Counted from the stretch's first letter, positions 45,813-54,870 are shown. The stretch: DNA of 64,000 nucleotides from Pseudomonas benzenivorans (GCF_024397895.1 NZ_CP073346.1:4402001-4466000); one strand, 5' to 3'. Translations and numbers: made by a program. The notes: generated by a model not told the origin, from the letters alone.

Positions 45813-48284
45813 TCAGCCGTTTGCTCCATTCTGTTGCTGGCGGTTCTGGGCGTACTGTTCCAGCCCCTGGCTGATCAGTTGCTGCAATTCGCCGTTGTTC
45901 CAGGGTTTGTCGATCAGCTGGTGGGCGGCGCCCAGGTTGATCGCTTCGCGGATGGACTGGAAGTCGGTATAGCCGGTGAACAGGATGCGTACCGTCTCGG
46001 GGTAGAGCATGCGTACCTGGTTGAGAAAGCGGTTGCCGTTCATGTCGGGCATGCGCTGATCGCTTAGTACCACGCCGACACGATGGCGCGCCAGCAGGTC
46101 GAAGGCTTGCGCCGCATTGTTGGCGGTCAGGACCTCGAAGTGCTCGTGGCGGAAGGCGCGGCGGATCGCCGAGGTGACATGTTGCTCGTCGTCGAGAATC
46201 AGCACCCGCTTGGCGCCATCATCGCCGGCCGGGGTCGGCAGCGCTGCGGCCCCGGCACGCAGCAGGGGCTCCAGTTTGGCGGCCGGCAAGGGCGGGCTGA
46301 AGTAGTAGCCCTGCACCTGGTCGCAGCCGTGGGCCGCCAGCTGTATGACCTGGGCCTCGGTTTCGGCCATTTCGGCCACCACCTTGAGGCCCAGGCGGTG
46401 GGCCAGGGCGATGACCGCATCGATGATCGCCATGCTGCCGGCATCGCTGGTGATGCCGCGGACGAAGGAGCCGTCGAGCTTCAGTTTCCCCACCGGGAAC
46501 AGTTGCAGGTAGCTGAGGTTCGAGTAACCGGTGCCGAAGTCGTCGATGGCCAGGTTGATCCCCAGCTTCCGCAGGCGCTGCATCAGCGGAATGATGTGCT
46601 CGGGGTCGTCCATCGACGCGGTTTCGGTCAGTTCCAGCTCGAGGTAACAGGGGTCGATTCCGGTGTCCTTCAGGCAGCGGCTGATCAGCGCATCGAGGCC
46701 GGGCTGGGCCGCCTGTTTGGCGGACAGGTTGAGCGCCACTCGCGGCAGCGCGATGCCCTGTTGTTGCCACGCCAGCAGCTGTCGGCAGGCGCTGTACAGG
46801 GTCCATTCGCCGATCTGGTGGATCAGTCCGTTGTCTTCGGCGATCGGGATGAAGCGTGCCGGGGAGATGTCGCCCAGCTGCGGGTGGTGCCAGCGCAGCA
46901 GTGCTTCGAGACCGCTGAGGCGGCCGCTGCGCAGGTCGATCTGCGGCTGGTAGTAGAGCTCGAATTCATTGTTTTCGAGGGCCCTGTGCAGGGCACTTTC
47001 CAGCAGCTGGCGCTCCTGCAGGCGCGCGTGGAGCTCGGGGTTGTAGGCCTGGATGGTGTTGCGCCCGAGTTCCTTGGCCCGGTAAGCCGCGGCGGTGGCG
47101 TAGCGCAGCAGGTCTTCGCCGTCGGCGCCGTCGTCGGGGTAGATGCTGCAGCCCAGGCTGCAGGTCAGGCTGAGTTCCTCGCCGGCCAGGGAGAAGGGCT
47201 CGGCCAGCCGGCCAAGCAGGCGGGTCAGCGCCGACATGGCGTCCTTGGCGTGCTTGGTGTCGGGCAGCAGCAGGGCGAATTCGTCGCCGCCCAGGCGCGC
47301 CAGGGTGTCGGACTCGCGCAGGCAGGCGCTCATGCGCTGGGCCACCATCTGCAGCAGCTGGTCACCCAGCTGGCGGCCGAGGCGGTCATTGAACTGCTTG
47401 AAACGGTCCAGGTCGATAAAGGCGATCAACAGCTGACGCTCCTGGCGCTGGGCCAGGATCATGGCCTGCTCCAGGCGATCCATGAACAGCGGGCGGTTGG
47501 CCAACCCGGTCAGTGCATCGTGGGTGGACAGGTGCAGCAGTTCGCGCTCGACGCGCAGGCGCTGATCCAGGGCCTGCTGCAGGTGGCGGGTGCGCTCGGC
47601 GACATGCTGGTGCAGTTCGGCCAACTGGTTTTGCCGGGCGCGTTGCAGTCGCCACTTCTCGCTCAGGGCGGTGGCCAGTTGCAGGACCTCGATCGGATCG
47701 AAGGGCTTGCGCAGGAACAACAGATTGTCCAGGCAGCCCAGGCGATCGACGATCTGCTCCCAGCTGTGGTCGTCGTAGGCGCTGCAGATGACCACCTGCA
47801 GATCCGCATCCACCTGCCACAGCGCTTCGATGGTTTGCAGGCCGTCCCAGCCGCCGGGCATGCGCATGTCGACGAAGGCCACGGCATAGGGGCGACCGGC
47901 GGCCAGGGCGCTGGCGAGCAGGTCACGGCCTTCGCGACCGTCCTCGCAGTGTTCGACCGTGAAGCGTGGCAGTGGCGCACGGGCCGCAGGCTTGTCGCCG
48001 AACAGCGCCGCTTCCAGCGACTCCAGGTTGTGCGCGGCGCTGCGGTCTTCGCCGATCAGAATCTCGCGCATCAGCTCGAGATTGCTGCGGTTGTCGTCGA
48101 TCAACAGGATCCGCGCAATCGCCTGAGTATCCGCATTCGTCCGTACCGGCAGGGCCGAAGCTGGCACGCTGTCTACACCGCTCGGAACGGCATGGGGGCG
48201 CGGCAGCCTTACCGATGCATGAGCAGGCAGGGCGCTGGCGGCATCCGGTTGCTGCAGGAGGGGGCGAACTGATGGGGTCGACAT
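45813..48284 (-). CDS. REC-GGDEF-EAL-REC signalling protein
   Basis: 823 residues. Receiver 1 (about 57-210, Asp139 in FVDMRMP), GGDEF domain with intact LGGDEFALLLP and an RxxD inhibitory site (RESD) just before it, EAL domain with EALLRWHHP (about residue 460), LTETA and DDFGTGYSNLSYL, then a second receiver (about 665-800, Asp742 in VLSDQRMPDMNG, RpfG-like, ending FTGYTDFQSIREAINLGAA). Both catalytic motifs look intact, so it could make and break c-di-GMP. It starts three bases after the stop of the hybrid kinase gene, so kinase and output are co-translated. Confidence 0.92.
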   Translation of the reverse strand: MSTPSVRPLLQQPDAASALPAHASVRLPRPHAVPSGVDSVPASALPVRTNADTQAIARILLIDDNRSNLELMREILIGEDRSAAHNLESLEAALFGDKPAARAPLPRFTVEHCEDGREGRDLLASALAAGRPYAVAFVDMRMPGGWDGLQTIEALWQVDADLQVVICSAYDDHSWEQIVDRLGCLDNLLFLRKPFDPIEVLQLATALSEKWRLQRARQNQLAELHQHVAERTRHLQQALDQRLRVERELLHLSTHDALTGLANRPLFMDRLEQAMILAQRQERQLLIAFIDLDRFKQFNDRLGRQLGDQLLQMVAQRMSACLRESDTLARLGGDEFALLLPDTKHAKDAMSALTRLLGRLAEPFSLAGEELSLTCSLGCSIYPDDGADGEDLLRYATAAAYRAKELGRNTIQAYNPELHARLQERQLLESALHRALENNEFELYYQPQIDLRSGRLSGLEALLRWHHPQLGDISPARFIPIAEDNGLIHQIGEWTLYSACRQLLAWQQQGIALPRVALNLSAKQAAQPGLDALISRCLKDTGIDPCYLELELTETASMDDPEHIIPLMQRLRKLGINLAIDDFGTGYSNLSYLQLFPVGKLKLDGSFVRGITSDAGSMAIIDAVIALAHRLGLKVVAEMAETEAQVIQLAAHGCDQVQGYYFSPPLPAAKLEPLLRAGAAALPTPAGDDGAKRVLILDDEQHVTSAIRRAFRHEHFEVLTANNAAQAFDLLARHRVGVVLSDQRMPDMNGNRFLNQVRMLYPETVRILFTGYTDFQSIREAINLGAAHQLIDKPWNNGELQQLISQGLEQYAQNRQQQNGANG

Positions 48285-48287
48285 GGC

Positions 48288-51200
48288 TTAGGCTTCCGTG
48301 TTCCCGACAAGGGTGGCTGTATTGAGCGTGCGGCTTTCACTGCACGGAGTGGGTAGCTCGAGGCTGAAACAGGCGCCCTGGTCGGGGCCTTCACTGTGGC
48401 AGCTGATGCGCCCGCCCAGGCCCTGGGCCAGGTAGGCGCTCATGTGCAGGCCGTAGCCGTGGCCCTCGCCCTGGGTGGTGGTGCCTTGGTCGAACAGGGT
48501 GGCCATGCGCTCGGCGGCGATGCCGATGCCGTTGTCCGCGATTTCCAGGCGCACGCAGTCGGGCCCGCGGGTGGTGCGGATGCTGATGCATTTACCGCCC
48601 TCGGGCAGGGCGGCCACGGCCTGGTTGGCGTTACGCAGCAGGTTGAGCAGGATCTGCAGCACCTGATGGCGGTCCGTGAGGGCGATGTCGGCGTCGGAGC
48701 AATTCCGTTCGATGCGGATATCGGCGGCCATGAAGGCCGTTTTGGCCATCTGCAGGGCGTTGTTGAGCAGCTCGGCGACCGCTACCGGTTCGCGTGTCTG
48801 CAGGTCGGGGCGCAGCAACTGGCGCTGGCTGGCGAGCACGGCCTCGACGTGTTCGACGCAGCTGCGCAGGCGCTCGGCATCCCCCAGCATGGCGCTCTGC
48901 TCGGTCTCCAGGTACTCGGCCAGTTGCATGGCGTAGCTGGGGATCTGCCGGATCTGTGCATCAGCGTCGGCAGGCCCGGCCTGCTGCAATAGCTCGGCCA
49001 GGCGGCGTACCGAACCGACTTTCGAATGTTGCAGCTTGTCGCGCAGGCGAGCCGAGGACACCGTCACACCGCTCAGCACGTTGCCCAGGTTGTGCAGAAT
49101 ACCCGCCGCCTGCAGGGCCATGCCGGCGTCGTGGGCCTGCTCCTGCAGGCGCTGCTGGGTCTGGCTCAGGCGCAGGCAGCCGCGAACCCGGGCCAGCAGT
49201 TCGGCCGGGGAGAAGGGCTTGGCGATATAGTCGTTGGCGCCCGACGCCAGGCCCGTGATGCTGTTGTCCTTGCCGCCGCGGGCGGTCAGCAGGAGTACCG
49301 GTAGCTGGGCCAGGCGCGCATCGGCCCTCACCCGGCCGGCCAGGCTGAGGCCATCGAGGCCGGGCATCATCACGTCACTGAGCAGCAGGTCGAAGGGCTG
49401 CGTCTGCAGCAGGCTCCAGGCTTGCAGGCCGTCGGCGGCGAGCACCACGGCGCAGTCTTCGCCCAGCAGCTCGCCGATGTAGTGGCGCAGGTCGCTGTTG
49501 TCGTCGACCACCAGCACCCGCGCCAGGCTGTTGGGCGCTGCGGCAGATGACTGAACCTGGATCGGGGCCGCGCCGGCGCTCTCGCTCAGGCGGCTGTGGC
49601 GCAGCAGCGCCGAGGTCGGGTCAGTGTCCGCGAACGCTTCGTCCTGCTCGGTGGGCTGTTGGCTGCCGCGGGGCAGCTGCACACGGAAGCTGGTGCCCAA
49701 GCCAACCTCGCTGTCCACTTCGATGACGCCGCCCATCAGTTCGACCAGCGCCTTGGTCAGGGCCAGGCCGAGGCCGGTGCCGCCATGTTGCCGGGTGGCC
49801 GAGTTGTCGAGCTGCTGGAAGCGCTGGAACAGCAGCGGCAGCTGCGCCGGGTCGATGCCCGGTCCAGAGTCGCTGACGCTGATGCTGAACTGCTCATCGT
49901 CATTGATGAAGGCGGTCAGCTCGATGCAGCCCTGCGGGGGGGTGAACTTGATGGCGTTGCTCAACAGGTTGAGGAGGATCTTTTCCAGGTGGCCTGGGTC
50001 CAGGTAGCCCCGGGTCAGCTGCGGGTCTATCTGCCAGCGCAGCAGGCAATTCTTCTGCATGGCCAGCTGCGCGGCGTCGTCGGCCAGGCTGCTGATCAGG
50101 GCATGCAGGTCGACATGCCGCGGGTGCAGCTCGGTCATGCCGGCCTCGGCCTTGGCGAAGTCGAGCAGGTCGTTGACCCGGTTGAGCAGGATCAGGGCAT
50201 TGCGCTTGATTCGGTCGAGTGCCCGGCGCTCGGCGGGCGCCGCATTGCCCAGCAGCTCCTCGGTCGGCGCCAGAATAAGGGTCAAGGGGGTGCGCAGTTC
50301 GTGGCTGACATTGGAGAGAAACTCGCTCTTGGCCTGATTGGCCGCCTCCGCTCGATCCCTGGCCTGCGCCAGGGCATCCGCCAGCTTGCGCCGCTCGGCG
50401 ATCTCATCCTGCAACCCCCGGTTGGCGCCGGCCAGCTGTTGGCTGCGCGCGCGGTTTGCCCCAAGCAGTGCGACCAGGATGGCGAGCAGCAGGCTGGTGA
50501 GCAAGCCGCCGCCCAGTATCATGGCCGGCTTCTGGCGTTCGACCGTGTGCTCGAAGGTCGGCAACGAGGCAAAGTTCAGGGCCCACTGGCGGCCGTTGAA
50601 GTTGACGTGGCGGATGCGCGAGAAGAGCGGCGAATCCTGCGCGGCGGCGCCGACGAAGCTGTCGAACATCAGCCACTCGGGGTTGGTCTGCGGGCCGTCG
50701 AAGATCTGCAGGCGAATCATGGGCAGCGCCTGGGCGCCGAAAATGCCCTGCATCAGGTCACCCATGCGGAACGGGCTGTAGACGAAACCTTGCAGTGCTT
50801 GCCGGCGTGCCTGCAGGTCTGCCGGGGTTTGCCCGTCGCGATAGACCGGCAGGTACATCAGGAAACCGTGCTGGGGCGCCGTCTCGGTTTCCTGCACCAG
50901 GCGCACCCGTCCGGACGCAATCGGAGTCGCCAGGTCGCGGGCGCGCTGCATGGCTTCGCGGCGGGTGGCCTCGCTGTACATGTCGAACCCCAGGGCGCGC
51001 TGGTTGCGCCAGTTGGTGGGTTCGAGAAAGAGAATCGAACTGTGCGCCTCGCCCTCGCCCTGGGGCCAGATGTCGAAGCTGCTCAGGCCCGTGGTGGTGC
51101 GCATCTGCGAGATCAGCGATTGCCGCTCGCCTGGCTGCAGCCATTTGCTGAAGCCCAGGCCGAGGATGCCGGGGTAGTTGCTCTCGAGATGCAGGCTTTC

Positions 51201-51464
51201 CGTATAGCGCTTCCATTCTGCGGGAGTGATTCGTTCCGACGCGGCGAACAGCCCGGCGCCGCCGCGCAGGACGTGCTCGTAGGCCAGCAGGCGTTGGCGG
51301 ATGGCCAGCTGGGTCTCGCGGGCCTGGAACTCGAAGCGTTGCAGGGCCTCATCGTGGGCGTGGTCCCGGGCGCTGTGCCACAGGACAAGGGTCAGGCCGA
51401 TACCCAGCAGCAGGGCGGCGAGGGCGGCTAGCAGATAGGGGACGGGCACAGCAATCCGGCGCAT
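48288..51464 (-). CDS. CHASE-domain hybrid histidine kinase with tandem kinase cores
   Basis: 1058 residues. One N-terminal membrane segment, a periplasmic CHASE domain (about 45-290; GGAGLFAASERITPAEW), a second segment, HisKA with His388 (SNVSHELRTPLT), HATPase (NLLSNAIKFTPPQG, GTGLGLALTKALVELMGG), receiver (Asp697 in LLLSDVMMPGLDG), then a second kinase core: a dimerisation helix with His791 in AAGILHNLGNVLSG and an ATPase (LLNLLRNANQAV, DNGIGIA, GYGLHMSAYLAQGLGG). Operon with the REC-GGDEF-EAL-REC gene; divergent from an HTH-REC gene. Confidence 0.92.
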   Translation of the reverse strand: MRRIAVPVPYLLAALAALLLGIGLTLVLWHSARDHAHDEALQRFEFQARETQLAIRQRLLAYEHVLRGGAGLFAASERITPAEWKRYTESLHLESNYPGILGLGFSKWLQPGERQSLISQMRTTTGLSSFDIWPQGEGEAHSSILFLEPTNWRNQRALGFDMYSEATRREAMQRARDLATPIASGRVRLVQETETAPQHGFLMYLPVYRDGQTPADLQARRQALQGFVYSPFRMGDLMQGIFGAQALPMIRLQIFDGPQTNPEWLMFDSFVGAAAQDSPLFSRIRHVNFNGRQWALNFASLPTFEHTVERQKPAMILGGGLLTSLLLAILVALLGANRARSQQLAGANRGLQDEIAERRKLADALAQARDRAEAANQAKSEFLSNVSHELRTPLTLILAPTEELLGNAAPAERRALDRIKRNALILLNRVNDLLDFAKAEAGMTELHPRHVDLHALISSLADDAAQLAMQKNCLLRWQIDPQLTRGYLDPGHLEKILLNLLSNAIKFTPPQGCIELTAFINDDEQFSISVSDSGPGIDPAQLPLLFQRFQQLDNSATRQHGGTGLGLALTKALVELMGGVIEVDSEVGLGTSFRVQLPRGSQQPTEQDEAFADTDPTSALLRHSRLSESAGAAPIQVQSSAAAPNSLARVLVVDDNSDLRHYIGELLGEDCAVVLAADGLQAWSLLQTQPFDLLLSDVMMPGLDGLSLAGRVRADARLAQLPVLLLTARGGKDNSITGLASGANDYIAKPFSPAELLARVRGCLRLSQTQQRLQEQAHDAGMALQAAGILHNLGNVLSGVTVSSARLRDKLQHSKVGSVRRLAELLQQAGPADADAQIRQIPSYAMQLAEYLETEQSAMLGDAERLRSCVEHVEAVLASQRQLLRPDLQTREPVAVAELLNNALQMAKTAFMAADIRIERNCSDADIALTDRHQVLQILLNLLRNANQAVAALPEGGKCISIRTTRGPDCVRLEIADNGIGIAAERMATLFDQGTTTQGEGHGYGLHMSAYLAQGLGGRISCHSEGPDQGACFSLELPTPCSESRTLNTATLVGNTEA

Positions 51465-51572
51465 CGATGATCATTACCCAGTCAATGAAGGTCTCGGATT
51501 GAAAAAGCCGGCCTGCTTGGTGTTGGACGTATTCGCTCGGTTCCAGGGTGTTCAACCTGATTCCTAACTATG

Positions 51573-51643
51573 TGTCAAATGTGACATAGGCGACATATGG
51601 CAGCAATCGATAATCTTAATTAACCGATAATCGACTCGAGTCG
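51573..51643. promoter_or_regulatory. Repeat-rich divergent promoter region, candidate operators
   Basis: Between the hybrid kinase and the HTH-REC gene lie TGTCA-AATG-TGACA (51573-51586), GACATA twice at a 9-base spacing (51583 and 51592), CGATAATC twice 17 bases apart (51608-51615 and 51625-51632) and the perfect palindrome CGACTCGAGTCG (51632-51643). This clustering of symmetric elements in an otherwise short AT-rich gap suggests binding sites for the HTH-REC regulator. No promoter consensus was fixed. Confidence 0.5.
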
Positions 51644-51679
51644 TTATGCTTCGCCCACGAGCAAGAAAGAGGGGGCGCA

Positions 51680-52285
51680 ATGTCCGACGTTCTGACAAGC
51701 CGACAGGCCGCCGAGCTGTGTGGGGTGAGTTTTCGCACGGTGATCCGCTGGATCGAACGCGGCCTGCTGCAGGCCTATCGGTTGCCGGGACGCGGTGACT
51801 ATCGCGTGCCCCGGCAGGAGCTTGAGCTGTTCATGCGGGAAAACGCCATTCCGTTGCCGGGAGAGTCATTGCTGCCGGCGCGGCGGGTGCTCATTGTCGA
51901 GGATGACGCCAACATGGCGCGGGCCATCGAGCGGGTGCTGCAGCAGGCCGGTTATGAAACCGCCCATGCCCCGGATGGTTTCGCCGCCGGCGCCATGCTG
52001 CACAGCTACAGGCCGGCGCTGATGACCCTCGATCTGCGCATGCCGGGCCTCGATGGCTTGGGGGTACTGAACTATCTGCAGGGTTCGCCCATGCCGTTTC
52101 CCTTGAAGATCCTGGTGGTTTCCGCCGACAGTGAGGCGCGCATGGCCCAGGCCCTCACCCTGGGCGCCGATGCGGTGGTGCGCAAACCCTTCGACAACAA
52201 GGAGTTCCTGGCCGCGGTCGCGCAGTTGCTGGGGGCCCCGGGCGGTGCGCGCAAGCGGGCCGGGGTGAGCGCGGAAAGCGCCTGA
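51680..52285 (+). CDS. Response regulator with N-terminal excisionase-type HTH
   Basis: 201 residues. Residues about 1-55 are a MerR/excisionase-like helix-turn-helix (LTSRQAAELCGVSFRTVIRW, then GRGDYRVPRQELELFM), followed by a receiver (about 67-190) with VLIVEDDANMARAIERV, Asp118 in LDLRMPGLDG and the Lys in VRKPFDNKEF. DNA-binding first, receiver second is the reverse of the usual order. GGGGGC precedes the ATG. Divergent from the kinase/c-di-GMP operon, hence a likely partner of the hybrid kinase. Confidence 0.88.
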   Translation: MSDVLTSRQAAELCGVSFRTVIRWIERGLLQAYRLPGRGDYRVPRQELELFMRENAIPLPGESLLPARRVLIVEDDANMARAIERVLQQAGYETAHAPDGFAAGAMLHSYRPALMTLDLRMPGLDGLGVLNYLQGSPMPFPLKILVVSADSEARMAQALTLGADAVVRKPFDNKEFLAAVAQLLGAPGGARKRAGVSAESA

Positions 52286-52338
52286 GTCGCCATTCTCGCC
52301 CTTGAACCGGGTTCCGCCGGCAGCGCAGCGCACCGCCT

Positions 52339-52356
52339 TGTAAATTATTCGTTACG
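52339..52356 (+). promoter_or_regulatory. Possible PhhR-type box upstream of hpd
   Basis: TTGTAAATTATTCGTTACG resembles the PhhR box (TGTAAA-N6-TTTACA) used by the aromatic amino acid regulator of Pseudomonas; the second half matches only in part. Another TTGTAAAT half-site is at 52399-52406. The 268 bases upstream of hpd have no gene. Suggestive only. Confidence 0.35.
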
Positions 52357-52553
52357 AAAGCTGGGCGTTCTGGCGTCGGACGAGCAGGTCCTGCTGTGTT
52401 GTAAATAAAAATTGCCGATATTCGTTGCGCCGCTCTGCAACGGGGTTGGCGCGGCCCTTGTGCGTGCGCCACGCCTCAGCTGTGATGAAGGTATTCCATC
52501 GCCTCCCGTTGCCGGGCCAGGCGATGTGCCCATCACAACAACGAGGAGGCGCA

Positions 52554-53639
52554 ATGAACGCCGTGAACAAGATCGAGCAGCACAACCCCATCGGCACCGA
52601 CGGCTTCGAGTTCGTCGAATACACCGCTCCGACCCCCGAAGGCATCCAGCAGCTGCGCGAGCTGTTCACCGCCATGGGCTTCACCGAGACGGCCAAGCAC
52701 CGCTCCAAGGAAGTCTGGCTGTTCCAGCAGAACGACATCAACTTCGTGCTCAATGGCAGCCCGACCGGCCATGTGCGCGAGTTCGGCCTCAAGCACGGGC
52801 CGAGCGCCTGCGCCATGGCCTTCCGGGTGAAGAATGCGGCCCAGGCGGCGACCTATGTCGAGTCCCAGGGCGCCAAGCTGGTCGGCAGCCACGCCAACTT
52901 CGGCGAGCTGAACATCCCCTGCGTCGAGGGCATCGGCGGATCCTTGCTGTACCTGGTGGATCGCTACGGCGACAAGAGCATCTACGACGTCGACTTCGAG
53001 TACATCGAGGGCCGCTCGCCCAACGACAACGCGGTGGGCCTCAAGGAAGTCGATCATCTGACCCACAACGTCAAGCGCGGGCAGATGGACGTGTGGTCGG
53101 GGTTCTACGAGCGCATCGCCAATTTCCGCGAGATCCGCTACTTCGACATCGAAGGCAAGCTCACCGGCCTGCTGTCGCGCGCCATGACCGCGCCCTGCGG
53201 CAAGATCCGCATCCCGATCAACGAGTCGGCCGACGACAAGTCGCAGATCGAGGAATTCATCCGCGAGTACCACGGCGAGGGCATCCAGCACATCGCCCTG
53301 TCCACCGACGACATCTTCGCCACCGTGCGCAAGCTGCGCGCCAACGGCGTGGACTTCATGAAGACCCCGGACACCTACTATGAAAAGGTCGACGCCCGCG
53401 TTGCCGGCCATGGCGAGCCGACCGATGTGCTGCGCGAGCTGAACATCCTGATCGACGGCGCGCCGAGTGACGACGGCATCCTGCTGCAGATCTTCACCAA
53501 CACGGTGATCGGGCCGATCTTCTTCGAGATCATCCAGCGCAAGGGCAACCAGGGCTTCGGCGAAGGCAACTTCAAGGCCCTGTTCGAGTCCATCGAGGAA
53601 GACCAGATCAAGCGTGGCGTGATCAAGGCCGAGCAGTGA
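52554..53639 (+). CDS. hpd: 4-hydroxyphenylpyruvate dioxygenase
   Basis: 361 residues, the bacterial HPPD length. It converts 4-hydroxyphenylpyruvate to homogentisate with iron and oxygen. The iron ligands are His168 (VDHLTHN), His246 (QHIALS) and Glu325 (FFEIIQRKG); the last block and GFGEGNFKALFESIE are diagnostic. Strong GAGGAGG before the ATG at 52554 fixes the start. First gene of a tyrosine degradation group of four. Confidence 0.96.
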   Translation: MNAVNKIEQHNPIGTDGFEFVEYTAPTPEGIQQLRELFTAMGFTETAKHRSKEVWLFQQNDINFVLNGSPTGHVREFGLKHGPSACAMAFRVKNAAQAATYVESQGAKLVGSHANFGELNIPCVEGIGGSLLYLVDRYGDKSIYDVDFEYIEGRSPNDNAVGLKEVDHLTHNVKRGQMDVWSGFYERIANFREIRYFDIEGKLTGLLSRAMTAPCGKIRIPINESADDKSQIEEFIREYHGEGIQHIALSTDDIFATVRKLRANGVDFMKTPDTYYEKVDARVAGHGEPTDVLRELNILIDGAPSDDGILLQIFTNTVIGPIFFEIIQRKGNQGFGEGNFKALFESIEEDQIKRGVIKAEQ

Positions 53640-53657
53640 TGACGCGGGTTTTCATCC

Positions 53658-53717
53658 GTAGGGTGCGCCGCGCGCACCCGGCATGCTGCGTTATGAGGTG
53701 CGCGTGGCGCACCCTAC
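53658..53717. repeat. Intergenic inverted-repeat element (copy 2)
   Basis: A 60-bp element with the same ends as at 33155: GTAGGGTGCGCC and GGCGCACCCTAC, with GCGCGCACCC and GAGGTGCGCG stretches inside. It lies between hpd and the hmgA-like gene, ending 13 bases before the latter's start, so in RNA it would form a hairpin near that ribosome site and could lower its expression or stop some of the message. Confidence 0.8.
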
Positions 53718-53730
53718 AGGGAGTCTTCTC

Positions 53731-54870
53731 ATGAGCCGCAAATGGATCAGTTTTCCCCTGCGCGAAGGGGAGTGTTCGCGCCAGGCCCATTGCGATTTTC
53801 CGCAGGGTACCTTCGAGCGCGAGATGGGCCGCGAGGGCTTCTTCGGCCCGACCGCGCACCTGCACCACAAGCATCCGCCGACCGGCTGGATCGACTGGCA
53901 GGGGCCCCTGCGGCCCCACGCCTTCAACTTCAACGACATCGCCAGCGAGCGCGACTGCCCGCTGCTGGCGCCGCTGACGCTGCACAACGGCGATGTGAAG
54001 CTGCGCGTGTGGAAGACCCACGGCGCCATGCGCCACCTGGTGCGCAATGCCGACGGCGATGACCTGCTGTTCATTCACGAAGGGGCGGGGCACTTCTACT
54101 GCGACTTCGGCCACCTGGAGTACCGTGACGGCGACTACCTGGTGATCCCGCGCGGCACGGCCTGGCGCATCGAGGCCAGCGAGCCGACCTTCATGCTGCT
54201 GATCGAGAACACCGATGGCGCCTACCAGTTGCCGGACAAGGGCCTGCTCGGTCCCCAGGCGATCTTCGACCCGGCGGTGCTGGACCATCCGCGCCTGGAT
54301 GACGCCTTCAAGGCCCAGCAGGACGAAAACACCTGGCAGATCCGGATCAAGCGGCGCGGCCAGATCAGCACCGTGACCTACCCCTACAACCCGCTGGACG
54401 TGGTCGGCTGGCACGGCGACAACACCGTGGTGCGCCTCAACTGGCGCGACATCCGCCCGCTGATGAGCCACCGTTACCACCTGCCGCCGTCGGCGCACAC
54501 CACCTTCGTCGCCAACGGTTTCGTGGTCTGCACCTTCACCCCGCGGCCGGTGGAAAGCGATCCGGGCGCGCTTAAGGTGCCGTTCTATCACAACAACGAC
54601 GACTACGACGAAGTGCTGTTCTACCACCGCGGCAACTTCTTCAGTCGCGACAACATCGAGGCCGGCATGGTCACCCTGCACCCCTGCGGCTTCCCCCATG
54701 GGCCCCATCCCAAGGCGCTGAAGAAGAGCCAGGAGAGCCCGGCCACCTTCGTCGAGGAAGTGGCGGTGATGATCGACACCCGTCGCGCCCTGGAAGTCGG
54801 TGAAGCCGCCGCTGCCGTCGATGTCCCCGAATACGTGAACTCCTGGCGTGCGCCGGGCAAGGAATCCTGA
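53731..54870 (+). CDS. Homogentisate 1,2-dioxygenase-type cupin (short form)
   Basis: 379 residues, shorter than classical HmgA (about 430-445). It has FNFNDIASERDCPLLAPLTLH, FIHEGAGHFYCDFGHLEYRDGD, VVGWHGDNTVV, and the C-terminal YHNNDDYDEVLFYHRGNF and TLHPCGFPHGPHP, matching the iron-ligand segments (His, Glu/Asp, His) of HGD. Ring cleavage of homogentisate to maleylacetoacetate is the obvious role between hpd and FAH. ATG 53731 follows ACAGGGAG. The gene name is left blank because of the divergent length. Confidence 0.8.
   Translation: MSRKWISFPLREGECSRQAHCDFPQGTFEREMGREGFFGPTAHLHHKHPPTGWIDWQGPLRPHAFNFNDIASERDCPLLAPLTLHNGDVKLRVWKTHGAMRHLVRNADGDDLLFIHEGAGHFYCDFGHLEYRDGDYLVIPRGTAWRIEASEPTFMLLIENTDGAYQLPDKGLLGPQAIFDPAVLDHPRLDDAFKAQQDENTWQIRIKRRGQISTVTYPYNPLDVVGWHGDNTVVRLNWRDIRPLMSHRYHLPPSAHTTFVANGFVVCTFTPRPVESDPGALKVPFYHNNDDYDEVLFYHRGNFFSRDNIEAGMVTLHPCGFPHGPHPKALKKSQESPATFVEEVAVMIDTRRALEVGEAAAAVDVPEYVNSWRAPGKES

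Noticed and set aside
46083..48272. 729-codon open frame on the + strand opposite the GGDEF-EAL gene
   Set aside because: A shadow frame of GC-rich coding DNA; it lacks motifs, while the minus strand encodes clear REC, GGDEF and EAL domains.
49596..51431. 611-codon open frame on the + strand opposite the hybrid kinase
   Set aside because: Low-complexity Gln/Gly/Leu-rich translation typical of antisense frames; the minus strand has full kinase motifs.
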